Source: a bacterium (GTDB taxonomy: Bacteria; Auribacterota; UBA3054). From it: a DNA stretch of 64,000 nucleotides. Below are positions 14,823-22,458 of this stretch, piece by piece. Location of the stretch: NCBI GenBank assembly GCA_017557885.1, contig JAFYXV010000007.1:1-64000 (forward strand). Direction: 5' to 3'. Positions within the stretch are counted from its first letter, which is position 1. Every line of letters begins with the position of its first letter. A program made the position numbers and the translations under genes. The notes beneath the pieces were generated by a model that did not search any database, was not told the DNA's origin, and worked only from the letters and a program-made list of their open reading frames with translations.

Positions 14823-15785
14823 TCAGCACTCTTCTGCGCAGTCGTCGTGCTGCTGGACGAACTCCAGCTCGAAGTCCATTTCGTCCAGTTTTTCAAGAGT
14901 TTTCAGGTATTCCTCGAAAGTGAGGCGCTCTTTTAATTCGGGATAGGATTTGGCTTTGAAGGTCGGGAAGTACTGGCACATCAGGCTTAGGCCGAAGGGG
15001 ACTTTTCCCTCCTTGTCAGCGAAGACTTCCTTTAATTTGTCCATGACGGCGAGGCTGTTGCCCAGGGCGTTGGGAAGCACCAGGTGCCTGACGATCATGC
15101 CTCTTGTCATGTAGCCTTCCTCGTCGAATTCAAACTTTTTGATCTGCCGCCACATCTCTTTTAAGGCGACGATGTTTTTTTCCGGATAGTCCGCGGCGCT
15201 GGAATATTTTTTGGAAAGGGCGGCGGATTGGTATTTGGCGTCCGGAAGGTAGATGTCCACCACGCCCTCCAGGGCTTTAAGGACTTCAAGGTCCTCGTAG
15301 CCTCCGCAGTTGTAAAGCAGGGGCAGGCGGAGGCCCTTTTCGTAAGCGAGCAGGAGGGCTTTAAGGGCTGGGAGTATCTGGGGAGTCGGCGTTACGAAGT
15401 TGATGTTTTTGGCGCCCCTTTCCTGGAGTTTCAGCATCTCTTCAGAGAGCTCCTCCTCAGTCATCTGTTTGCCGTTGCCCATGTGGCTGAAGGCGAAGTT
15501 CTGGCAGAAGACGCAGCGCAGATTGCAGCCGGAGAAAAAGACCGTGCCGGAGCCTTTGGCTTTTTGATCCTCCTTAAGCCCGGTTCCGGAAAGCGGCGGC
15601 TCTTCTCCGAAGTGGAGGTTGCAGCAGAAGACCTTCAGCTTGTCGTCCAACTCGCAGACTCCTAGCTCTCCCTTGTCTCTTTTCGCGCCGCAGCGCCTGG
15701 GGCAGAGCCTGCAGGGGGACGCTAAGGGCTCCAGCTTCGCAATGGCTTCCCTGAGGGAGGAAAGCTTATTTCTAATCGCGGTCAT
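14823..15785 (-). CDS. Radical SAM protein of the PflX type (COG1313)
   Basis: The 320-residue protein carries an N-terminal cysteine cluster (PCRLCPRRCGAKR, Cys25/28/32, and Cys44) and the radical SAM motif GCNLRCVFCQN (Cys87, Cys91, Cys94). This is the layout of the PflX group, named for resemblance to pyruvate formate-lyase activase but of unproven substrate. It ends in an extra cysteine-bearing tail, HDDCAEEC. The ATG at 15785 lies inside the end of the upstream Ntn-hydrolase gene (14-nt overlap) with no good Shine-Dalgarno, so translation is probably coupled. No glycyl-radical enzyme is encoded in the window. Confidence 0.85.
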   Translation of the reverse strand: MTAIRNKLSSLREAIAKLEPLASPCRLCPRRCGAKRDKGELGVCELDDKLKVFCCNLHFGEEPPLSGTGLKEDQKAKGSGTVFFSGCNLRCVFCQNFAFSHMGNGKQMTEEELSEEMLKLQERGAKNINFVTPTPQILPALKALLLAYEKGLRLPLLYNCGGYEDLEVLKALEGVVDIYLPDAKYQSAALSKKYSSAADYPEKNIVALKEMWRQIKKFEFDEEGYMTRGMIVRHLVLPNALGNSLAVMDKLKEVFADKEGKVPFGLSLMCQYFPTFKAKSYPELKERLTFEEYLKTLEKLDEMDFELEFVQQHDDCAEEC

Positions 15786-16542
15786 GCGCGGTGAACTGCT
15801 TTTTGTAGAGCCAATCAGCGCCCTTGGGCGTCAGAAGGAGCATGTCGATGGCTCCGCCCACGTCCTGGGGACGCATTTGGAAGCGCTGCATCTGGATGGT
15901 GATGTCCACAGCCAGCTCGGTGAAATCGATGGCGTCTATCAAGGGCATGATGTCCCATCTGATGGGGAAATTGGGAAGCTCCGCCATGGGGATCTTGTCG
16001 TCTTTTTTGGGGCCGTTGGTGGGCATCAGAGCCCTGGCGTTTATGAGGCGGGCCATGACGTCGCCCTGGCCTCCCCAGGAGGTGCCGTAGTTTATTTCGC
16101 CGTTGCGGTCGTTGAGATTCAATCTCTTTATTATGTTCTGGGAGATCTGGCAGTGGTAAACGTGGGGAACGCTGACGCCGTTCTCCATGGCGTAGCCCGC
16201 CACGTGGAAGGAGGTGTTGGCGTTGGGATAGCGGGAGCTCATGAAGCTCATGAGGTTGTTGACCACGTCCATTATGCCGTCGCCGGGATTGTTGGCTTCC
16301 TCTTCGAAGAGCCTGATTGCGTGGCTGACGGGCTTGCCGCCCAGCATGGGATCTCCGAAGGCGCTGATGCCGATGCCCTGGTTCTCCAGGAAGAAGATCT
16401 TGTCGCAGTGGTCGGAAATGACGATGTTGACGTCAGGCAGAGCCTGGCCGTCGGGAGCGGTGCCCTGGGCGAGGGCGGTCATGCGGCTGTCGGCGGCCAT
16501 GACGATGCCGTCGGGCACGTAGGTGGTTATGACGAATGACAT
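15772..16542 (-). CDS. Proteasome-like Ntn hydrolase (Anbu-like)
   Basis: The 256-residue protein starts MSFVITTYVPDGIVMAADSR, matching the first strands of proteasome beta, HslV and Anbu subunits (DG-x-VMAADSR). After removal of Met1, Ser2 would be the N-terminal residue, where Anbu proteins have Thr; a Ser nucleophile is therefore plausible but unproven. GIGISAFGDPMLGGKPV fits the conserved Gly-rich segment around the second helix, and the rest is helical. Similar uncharacterised proteins occur in Firmicutes and other anaerobes. It starts 4 nt after gpsA and overlaps the radical SAM gene, so all three appear co-translated; why is unclear. Confidence 0.65.
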   Translation of the reverse strand: MSFVITTYVPDGIVMAADSRMTALAQGTAPDGQALPDVNIVISDHCDKIFFLENQGIGISAFGDPMLGGKPVSHAIRLFEEEANNPGDGIMDVVNNLMSFMSSRYPNANTSFHVAGYAMENGVSVPHVYHCQISQNIIKRLNLNDRNGEINYGTSWGGQGDVMARLINARALMPTNGPKKDDKIPMAELPNFPIRWDIMPLIDAIDFTELAVDITIQMQRFQMRPQDVGGAIDMLLLTPKGADWLYKKQFTAHDRD

Positions 16543-16546
16543 TTTA

Positions 16547-17638
16547 TCAGCTGAGTTTCAGGGTTATTCTGGTGCGGAGAGCCTGGAGTTTCAGCCAGCG
16601 CAGGATGGGGCTGCCGGTGTGGCTCTCGGATTTGAGGTCTCTGGTCATCAGTTCCGGGACGATGGCGTGGAAGTCTTTGCCTTCGTAGAGGACGCTGTAG
16701 ATGGCTTCCGTCAGGGGCATGCTGATGTTGTAGCGCTTGGCCAGCTTGTAAACGCATTCGGCGTTGCGGTAGCCCTCCACCACGCCGGCGGAGCTCTTAA
16801 GCGCTTCCTCCACGCTCATGCCCTTCACCAGATTCATGCCGAAGGTGTAGTTGCGGCCCATGTTGCAGGTGGTCATGAGGTCGCCGATGCCGGCCAAACC
16901 GATGAAGGATTCCACCTGGGCGCCCATGGCCACGCCGAAGCGCATCATTTCCACCAGGCCCCTGGTGACCAGGGCGGACTTGGTGTTGGTGCCGAATTCC
17001 AATCCGTCCACGGCGCCGGCGGCGATGGCGATGATGTTCTTCAAAGTTCCGCAGAGCTCCACGCCGATGATGTCGCTGTTGGTGTAAACCCTCAGATGCT
17101 CGTTGGAGAAGACCTGCTGCACGAAGGCCGCCAGCTGCGGGATCTTGGAGGCCACGGTCACGGCGGCGGGCATCTTACGCGCCACCTGGGCGGCGTGGCT
17201 GGGACCGGAGAGGCAGGAGACGTGCTTGCACTTGGTCTCCTCCTCGATGATCTCGCTCATGCGTTTAAGGAATATGCCGTCGGTCTCGATGCCCTTGGCC
17301 ACCGTGACGATGGGATACGCTTCCTTCATGGCTTCCCCCAGCTGACGGGAGACGCTGCGCATGAACTGAGAAGGGGAGGCCATCACCAGAAGGCGGGCGT
17401 CTTTAAGAGCCTCTTCCAGGCTGTTGGTGAATTCCAGTTTTTCCGGCAGGGGAATGCCGGGCAGGAATTTGTAGTTCATGCGTTCTTTTTTCATTTCCTC
17501 GGTGTATTCCGGGAAAGCGCCCCAGAGCATGACCTTGTAGCCGTTTTCCAAAAGCGTCAGGGCGATGGCGGTGCCCCAGGCTCCGTCGCCGATGACGGAG
17601 ATCTTCATGCCGGGGGATGGTTTGGTGTAGTCGATCAT
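16547..17638 (-). CDS. gpsA: Glycerol-3-phosphate dehydrogenase [NAD(P)+]
   Basis: GpsA reduces dihydroxyacetone phosphate to sn-glycerol 3-phosphate for phospholipid synthesis in the cytoplasm. The 363-residue protein has the dinucleotide fold SVIGDGAWGTAIALTLL near the N-terminus, VTVAKGIE, the catalytic-Lys region GVELCGTLKNIIAIAAGAVDG, and GLAGIGDLMTTC in the C-terminal domain. The called start gives ten residues (MIDYTKPSPG) before a second Met (17608) that matches the usual family beginning; either start is possible. It sits 15 nt after the PTPS-like gene and 4 nt before the Ntn-hydrolase gene, inside a seven-gene minus-strand run. Confidence 0.95.
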   Translation of the reverse strand: MIDYTKPSPGMKISVIGDGAWGTAIALTLLENGYKVMLWGAFPEYTEEMKKERMNYKFLPGIPLPEKLEFTNSLEEALKDARLLVMASPSQFMRSVSRQLGEAMKEAYPIVTVAKGIETDGIFLKRMSEIIEEETKCKHVSCLSGPSHAAQVARKMPAAVTVASKIPQLAAFVQQVFSNEHLRVYTNSDIIGVELCGTLKNIIAIAAGAVDGLEFGTNTKSALVTRGLVEMMRFGVAMGAQVESFIGLAGIGDLMTTCNMGRNYTFGMNLVKGMSVEEALKSSAGVVEGYRNAECVYKLAKRYNISMPLTEAIYSVLYEGKDFHAIVPELMTRDLKSESHTGSPILRWLKLQALRTRITLKLS

Positions 17639-17653
17639 AGTTTTCGCCTATGT

Positions 17654-18040
17654 TTATTCGGAATAGGTGACTCCGCAGCCGGGAGACTCCCAAAGCGTTA
17701 CGCTTTCCAAAACGAGGCCTTCTCTCAAATTCCCCGCTTCCGCCGCCAGCGCGCCGTAGATCCATTTGGCGACGTTTTCGCAGGTGGCGGCGTTCTCGGG
17801 AAAGAGGCCGGTCTCGTTAAGGAACGCGTGATCAAGTTTCGTTCCTATCTTGTCTTTCAGCATGCTTTTCACCGCCTCGAAGTCCGCCACCATGCCGAAA
17901 CGATCCAGCGTTTCGGAGGCAAGGACGGCTTCCAGTTTCCAATTGTGACCGTGGATACGTTCCACCGTCCCGTCTGGCAGCGTGACCTTATGGGCCGCGC
18001 TGAATGCGTATTGGACTTTCAGGCGATACATGCTTTGCAA
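17654..18040 (-). CDS. 6-pyruvoyltetrahydropterin synthase family protein with Glu at the catalytic Cys position
   Basis: The 128-residue protein has the zinc ligands His17 (FSAAH) and His30/His32 (IHGHNW), plus DADFEAVK- and LDHAFLN-like segments (VADFEAVK, KLDHAFLN) and a C-terminal WESPG Glu segment. QueD and PTPS carry a catalytic Cys a few residues before HGH; here the sequence is GTVERIHGHNW, with Glu27 and no Cys. PTPS paralogues in which Glu replaces this Cys (PTPS-III, as in Plasmodium and various bacteria) make 6-hydroxymethyldihydropterin and bypass FolB in folate synthesis. I therefore favour a folate role over queuosine. It lies 7 nt after the aconitase gene in the same run. Confidence 0.8.
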   Translation of the reverse strand: MQSMYRLKVQYAFSAAHKVTLPDGTVERIHGHNWKLEAVLASETLDRFGMVADFEAVKSMLKDKIGTKLDHAFLNETGLFPENAATCENVAKWIYGALAAEAGNLREGLVLESVTLWESPGCGVTYSE

Positions 18041-18047
18041 TTTTCTT

Positions 18048-19994
18048 TTATTGTTCGGTTTTTTTGAAAAGATTCATTATTCCGCCCGCCAAAACGATCT
18101 CCACCTCCCTTTCCGTCAGGGCGTGGGAGAGCGTTATCTTTTCGCCTTTGTCGGTCAGGACTTCTATGGCGGAGGACTTTTTCAGCTGTTCCGGGAGGCC
18201 TTTGATCTCCAGGCTTTCCGCTTTCTCAAGTTTTTCCTTGTCCTCCGGGCTTCCTATGACCAGCGGCAGGATGCCGAAGTTGATCAAATTGGCGGTGTGG
18301 ATCCTTTCGAAGGAGAGCGCCATCACGACTTTCACGCCCAGGTACATGGGGCAGATGGCGGCGTGCTCCCTGGAGCTGCCCTGGCCGTAGGAGAGCCCGG
18401 CCAAGATCACGCCGTGGCGGCCTTCCGCCTTGGCATTCAGGGCTCTTTGGGCGAAGGTGGGTTTGCCCTCCTCGCTGAAGCAGTTGAAGACAAATTCGGC
18501 GTATTTCGGAATGTTGGAGCGGAACTTCAGGAAAGCGCCCGCGGGCATGATGTGGTCCGTGGTGATCTTGTCGCCCAGCTTGATGAGGATCTCGCCTTTG
18601 ATGTTTTCCGGAAGCGGCTCGTTCTCCGGAGGCCGCCCGATGGTGGAGGCCCGGAATATTTCCGGCTTGCGTCTGGGGGGCGGCACGATGAGCCAGTCGT
18701 CCACGTCGTAGCGCTCCGGCTCCTCGACCTTAGGATACTTGATGACGTCCTGCTTCCTGGGGTCAACGATCTCGCCGCAGATGGCCGCCATGACGGCGGT
18801 CTCGGGACTCGTCAGGAAGACGGTGTCGTTGGGGGTTCCCGTGCGCCCGGAGAAATTGCGGTTGAAGGTCCTGACGCTGACGGTGCCTTCGGCGGGGGAG
18901 AGCCCCTGGCCGATGCAGGGACCGCAGGCGGATTCCAGAATCCTGGCGCCGGCGGTTATGAAAGTGGAAAGGGAGCCGTCCCGGTCGATCATCTGCAGGA
19001 CCTGGCGGCTGCCGGGAGCCACGAGAAAAGAAACGTCGGGATGGACTCTGCGTCCTCTCAAAAGCGCCGCGGCCAGCGTCAGGTCGCGGTAGGAGGAGTT
19101 GGTGCAGGAGCCTATTATGACCTGATGGACTTTCGTGCCTTCCACTTCGGAGATCTTCTTGATGTTGTCCGGGGAAGGGGACATGGCGGCCAAAGGTTCC
19201 AGCGTCGAGAGATCTATTTCTATGACGCGGTCGTAGGAGGCGTTCATGTCGGGCAGAAGCTCTTTGAAATCCTTTCCTCTGCCCTGGGCCTCCAGGAATT
19301 CCTTGGTCCTGTCGTCGGAGGGGAAAAGGCTGGTGGTCACGCCCAGCTCGGCCCCCATGTTGGTGATGGTGGCTCTCTGGGGAACGGAAAGCGAGGCCAC
19401 GCCCGGTCCGAAATATTCCACCACGCAGCCCACGTTGCCCTTGGTGGTGAGAATGGAGAGCAGCTTTAAGATAACGTCCTTGGCGGCCACCCACTCGGGC
19501 AGGCTGCCGGTCAGCTTGACGCCTATGACCTTCGGCCACTTGATGGTGAAGGGCTTTCCCGCCATGGCCAGCGCCACGTCCAGGCCGCCGGCGCCCATGG
19601 CCAGCATGCCCAGGCCGCCGCCGGTGGGGGTGTGGGAGTCAGAGCCCAGCAGCGTTTTCCCGGGTTTGCCGAAGCGCTCCATATGGACCTGGTGGCAGAT
19701 GCCGTTGCCAGGAAGCGAGCATTTTATCCCGAAGCGGCCGGTCACGGAGCGCAGGTACAAGTGGTCGTTCATGTTGTTGGGCCCCATCTGCGCCGTGTTG
19801 TGGTCGATGTAGGAAACGGAGAGCTCCGTCTCGACTTTCTCCTTGCCCAGCGCTTCGAACTCCAGGTAGGCCATGGTGCCCGTGGCGTCCTGGGTAAGAG
19901 TCTGGTCGATCTTTATCGCTACGGGAGCGCCGGGCGTTTTTTCGCCGGAGACGAAATGTTCGGAAAGTATTTTTTCAGTTACGTTCATTTTCAA
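18048..19994 (-). CDS. Aconitate hydratase
   Basis: The 648-residue protein isomerises citrate and isocitrate through an [4Fe-4S] cluster. Cluster and active-site segments are visible: LGSDSHTPTGGGLGMLAMGAGG, IIGSCTNSSYRDL, ESACGPCIGQG (the paired Cys ligands), FNRNFSGRTG, and in the swivelling domain DHIMPAGAFLKFR and AGLSYGQGSSREHAA. Its length and domain order fit the shorter aconitase type that resembles LeuC/LeuD fused in one chain. No citrate synthase or isocitrate dehydrogenase is in the window. The start has no obvious Shine-Dalgarno; a second Met lies at 19988. It is the first gene of the minus-strand run and has a -10 box upstream. Confidence 0.9.
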   Translation of the reverse strand: MKMNVTEKILSEHFVSGEKTPGAPVAIKIDQTLTQDATGTMAYLEFEALGKEKVETELSVSYIDHNTAQMGPNNMNDHLYLRSVTGRFGIKCSLPGNGICHQVHMERFGKPGKTLLGSDSHTPTGGGLGMLAMGAGGLDVALAMAGKPFTIKWPKVIGVKLTGSLPEWVAAKDVILKLLSILTTKGNVGCVVEYFGPGVASLSVPQRATITNMGAELGVTTSLFPSDDRTKEFLEAQGRGKDFKELLPDMNASYDRVIEIDLSTLEPLAAMSPSPDNIKKISEVEGTKVHQVIIGSCTNSSYRDLTLAAALLRGRRVHPDVSFLVAPGSRQVLQMIDRDGSLSTFITAGARILESACGPCIGQGLSPAEGTVSVRTFNRNFSGRTGTPNDTVFLTSPETAVMAAICGEIVDPRKQDVIKYPKVEEPERYDVDDWLIVPPPRRKPEIFRASTIGRPPENEPLPENIKGEILIKLGDKITTDHIMPAGAFLKFRSNIPKYAEFVFNCFSEEGKPTFAQRALNAKAEGRHGVILAGLSYGQGSSREHAAICPMYLGVKVVMALSFERIHTANLINFGILPLVIGSPEDKEKLEKAESLEIKGLPEQLKKSSAIEVLTDKGEKITLSHALTEREVEIVLAGGIMNLFKKTEQ

Positions 19995-20019
19995 AATTTA
20001 AATTTGCATTAATCTATTA

Positions 20020-20025
20020 ATTATA
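20020..20025 (-). promoter_or_regulatory. -10 box of the aconitase operon
   Basis: On the minus strand GC-TATAAT lies 25 nt before the ATG. A convincing -35 at standard spacing was not found. The GCTATAAT form recurs upstream of several genes in this window. Confidence 0.4.
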
Positions 20026-20117
20026 GCACTTTTCACCTTGGGCCCGCTTCATAGTCAAAGGAAACGGCGCAGGGGGCCGCGGCGGGGCGGCGTTTTTTTG
20101 CGCCGCGTATTTTCAAT

Positions 20118-20146
20118 TTGGAATTTAAGCCGGATACTGCTATAAT
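20118..20146 (+). promoter_or_regulatory. Promoter of the envelope-glycan cluster (leaderless type)
   Basis: TTGGAA (20118-20123), a 17-nt spacer and TATAAT (20141-20146) form a near-consensus promoter. The ATG at 20155 lies 9 nt beyond the -10 box, so transcription would begin at or within about 2 nt of the start codon. No Shine-Dalgarno is present. Confidence 0.65.
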
Positions 20147-20154
20147 GGTTAAAT

Positions 20155-21453
20155 ATGTTAAGTTATCTTTTCAGTAATGAAAAAGTCCGCCTGAAATGGA
20201 GCGACGTTGTCATCGCTTTGCTCTTTTTTCTTTTCGGGCTTTTCATTTTCAATACCATGTACCGCGTCCAGGTTGACATGTTCTGGCACATGCGGTCCAT
20301 GACCATCGTCATCTTCGACAAGTCGGAATTGTTCCGCCCGTCCTACGACGCCATGACAAGGATAGCGTCGTATGTTCTCGGTTTCTTTTCCCGGAAAAAT
20401 TTCCCCCTGGGCTACGTCTGCTTCCTCTCCCTGATGCTGGCCTTGAAATATATCGTATTGAGAAGCATCTCGATAGATTATTTCTCCAGGCAGGGAAAGG
20501 AGGAGAGATCGGAACTTTTCGTCTTGCGCGCCGCCGTGGTTTTGCTTTGCCTGGGCGGTCACATCATCGCTTTCCCGCAGCTGGTCTCCGGATATTGGCA
20601 GGCGGACGTCCTGCGGATGAACGTCTGGCACAACCCCACCACGGTGGCGGTCATGCCCTTCGGGCTTCTGCTCTTTTACTTCGGATGCCTGACGGTCAGG
20701 GAAAAGTCTTTGAAAAATTTTCTGATCCTGGCGGTCCTGGCGGTCCTTAATTTGTTCTCCAAACCAAGCTATATCCTGGCCTGGGCTCCGGCGATCTTTC
20801 TTTCCCTCACTTTCCTCAGGGCGGACGAAGAGGGTAATTTCTCACTGAACTTCACCCTGAAGCGTCTGCTGATCGCCCTCCTCGTGGCGGTCCCGGTCCT
20901 TATAGGGATCTTCTATCTGAAGTCCGTGACCAAGAGCGTAAGGGACAACGTCATGATCTCCCTGCCCTTCGCCATCCAGAGCCATCTTCTGCACATCGAC
21001 TTCGACCGCAATCTCAATCTGATGGCGGAGCGCCTTCTGGGAAGCAGCTTCGCCGCCATCAAGGGCTCCTGGCAGACTTTTTGGTACCTTGTCTTCTACA
21101 AGCCCCTGACGATGATCTGCGGCCTGGCTTTCCCCGCCGCCGCCTTTTTCGTCTCCAAAAGGAAGAAAGACGGACTTCTGGTCTTCGGCTGGCTGACTTT
21201 GCTCATTTCCTTCGTGATCGCCTACACCTTGAGCCAGGACACCGTCCACCGGACGCATCTCAACTTCACCTGGCAGATCCCGGTGGCCGTGGCGGCGCTG
21301 TTTCTGGCCTCGCTACTGAATTTCTTCTCCGAGGAGGACAATTTCCCGAAGATGAGCTGGCCGGCGGCCCTGACCGCGGGCTTGTTCCTGCTGCACGCCT
21401 ACTGCGGACTTTTATACCTGCAGCGCCTCATATTCACCTGGAGCTGGAGGTAA
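20155..21453 (+). CDS. Polytopic membrane protein, GT-C-like, function unknown
   Basis: The 432-residue protein has roughly ten membrane helices, with an N-terminal basic segment (NEKVRLKWSD) and a first extracytoplasmic loop rich in aromatic and acidic residues (FNTMYRVQVDMFWHMRSM). This topology resembles lipid-linked-sugar glycosyltransferases (GT-C) and O-antigen-type enzymes, but no definitive motif was recognised. It is the first gene of a three-gene plus-strand cluster with a carbohydrate-binding-like secreted protein and a GT2-GtrA fusion; spacing is 3 nt, so joint work on an envelope glycan is likely. Its promoter predicts a leaderless mRNA. Confidence 0.6.
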   Translation: MLSYLFSNEKVRLKWSDVVIALLFFLFGLFIFNTMYRVQVDMFWHMRSMTIVIFDKSELFRPSYDAMTRIASYVLGFFSRKNFPLGYVCFLSLMLALKYIVLRSISIDYFSRQGKEERSELFVLRAAVVLLCLGGHIIAFPQLVSGYWQADVLRMNVWHNPTTVAVMPFGLLLFYFGCLTVREKSLKNFLILAVLAVLNLFSKPSYILAWAPAIFLSLTFLRADEEGNFSLNFTLKRLLIALLVAVPVLIGIFYLKSVTKSVRDNVMISLPFAIQSHLLHIDFDRNLNLMAERLLGSSFAAIKGSWQTFWYLVFYKPLTMICGLAFPAAAFFVSKRKKDGLLVFGWLTLLISFVIAYTLSQDTVHRTHLNFTWQIPVAVAALFLASLLNFFSEEDNFPKMSWPAALTAGLFLLHAYCGLLYLQRLIFTWSWR

Positions 21454-21456
21454 GAT

Positions 21457-22455
21457 ATGAAAAAAGCTCTGGCTCTCATCGCGGGAATACTGGCGCTCTA
21501 CGCCCTCTACGTTTTCTTCTACCGCCCCAATCTTCTTTCCAACGGCCGCTTCGCCAGGGGACAGGCTTTCTGGCAGTACGCCAAGGCCAGCGACGCCAAG
21601 ATAGTGACGCCGGAAGAGGAAGGCGAGATGGCTTATATGGCCATAGTCCCGGGAGGGGAGATCTGCCAGTTCTTCCTTTCGGGGCTCGCGCCAAGCGAAG
21701 TGTGCGAAGCAAGCTTCGAGGCCAGGGCCAAGAATCCCAACGGCCGCCTGACCTTCCGCATGGACAACCACACCCACGCCGTCATAGCCGTGACCAACTC
21801 CGAGTGGCGGACGGTGCGGTTCCGCTTCCCCATCTTCGAATACGCCGACAAACGCTCCTTCAGGCTGGTGGCGGGCAAAAATTCTCCCGTGGACGTCCGC
21901 GACCTCTCCCTTAAGCGCGCCAAGCCTTTTTCCAAGTCGGAATTGTGCGCCGAGGAGGGGAATCTGGTGACGAACCTGGTGGCGAACGGAGACTTTTCCC
22001 AGGGGACGAGCTTCTGGGCCGGCGTGGACGGAAACGATTTCAGCTGCTTCGACAAACGCGGAGTCCCCACTCTGATGTTCCTTCAGTCCAGCAACGTGGT
22101 CCTCACGGCCTCCCAGACGGTCAAAGTAAAAAAAGGCGTTCCCTACGTCGTGTGCGCCTACGCCCTGATGGACGACAACCGGCCTGTGGAGCGCATTGCC
22201 AACGTCCGCTATTCCTATAACGACGGCGGCCGCCGCGGCGGAGACCTCAAGTTTTCCAGCAACGCCAGGGGAGCCTGGCAGAGGGGTTCCGCCAAAATAA
22301 CGCCCAACGCCGACTGCGACCTGACGCTGACGCTGCGCTGCGAGCACAGCAGGGGCAAAAAGCGCGGAAAAGTCTATTTCCACGGAGTGCAGGTCTATCC
22401 TGCGGACGAGGTCATAAAAACGCCGGAGCCCTCCGGCGCGCAAAAGGAGAAATAA
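21457..22455 (+). CDS. Membrane-anchored protein with two CBM-like jelly-roll repeats
   Basis: The 332-residue protein has a single N-terminal helix (MKKALALIAGILALYALYVF) and an extracytoplasmic part with two repeats that open alike: LLSNGRFARGQAFWQ (about residue 25) and LVANGDFSQGTSFWAG (about residue 172). Such NG-x-F...FW openings are typical of CBM4/9-like and related beta-sandwich modules that bind carbohydrate, each continuing with an aromatic-rich strand. No catalytic domain is evident. It lies between the GT-C-like membrane protein and the GT2-GtrA gene (3-nt gaps on both sides), so it may help recognise or present the glycan those proteins build. Confidence 0.6.
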   Translation: MKKALALIAGILALYALYVFFYRPNLLSNGRFARGQAFWQYAKASDAKIVTPEEEGEMAYMAIVPGGEICQFFLSGLAPSEVCEASFEARAKNPNGRLTFRMDNHTHAVIAVTNSEWRTVRFRFPIFEYADKRSFRLVAGKNSPVDVRDLSLKRAKPFSKSELCAEEGNLVTNLVANGDFSQGTSFWAGVDGNDFSCFDKRGVPTLMFLQSSNVVLTASQTVKVKKGVPYVVCAYALMDDNRPVERIANVRYSYNDGGRRGGDLKFSSNARGAWQRGSAKITPNADCDLTLTLRCEHSRGKKRGKVYFHGVQVYPADEVIKTPEPSGAQKEK

Positions 22456-22458
22456 AGC

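Noticed and set aside
20087-20106. Hairpin GCGGCG/CGCCGC as terminator between aconitase and the membrane protein gene
   Set aside because: The T-run is in the loop and not after the stem, and both flanking genes are transcribed away from it.
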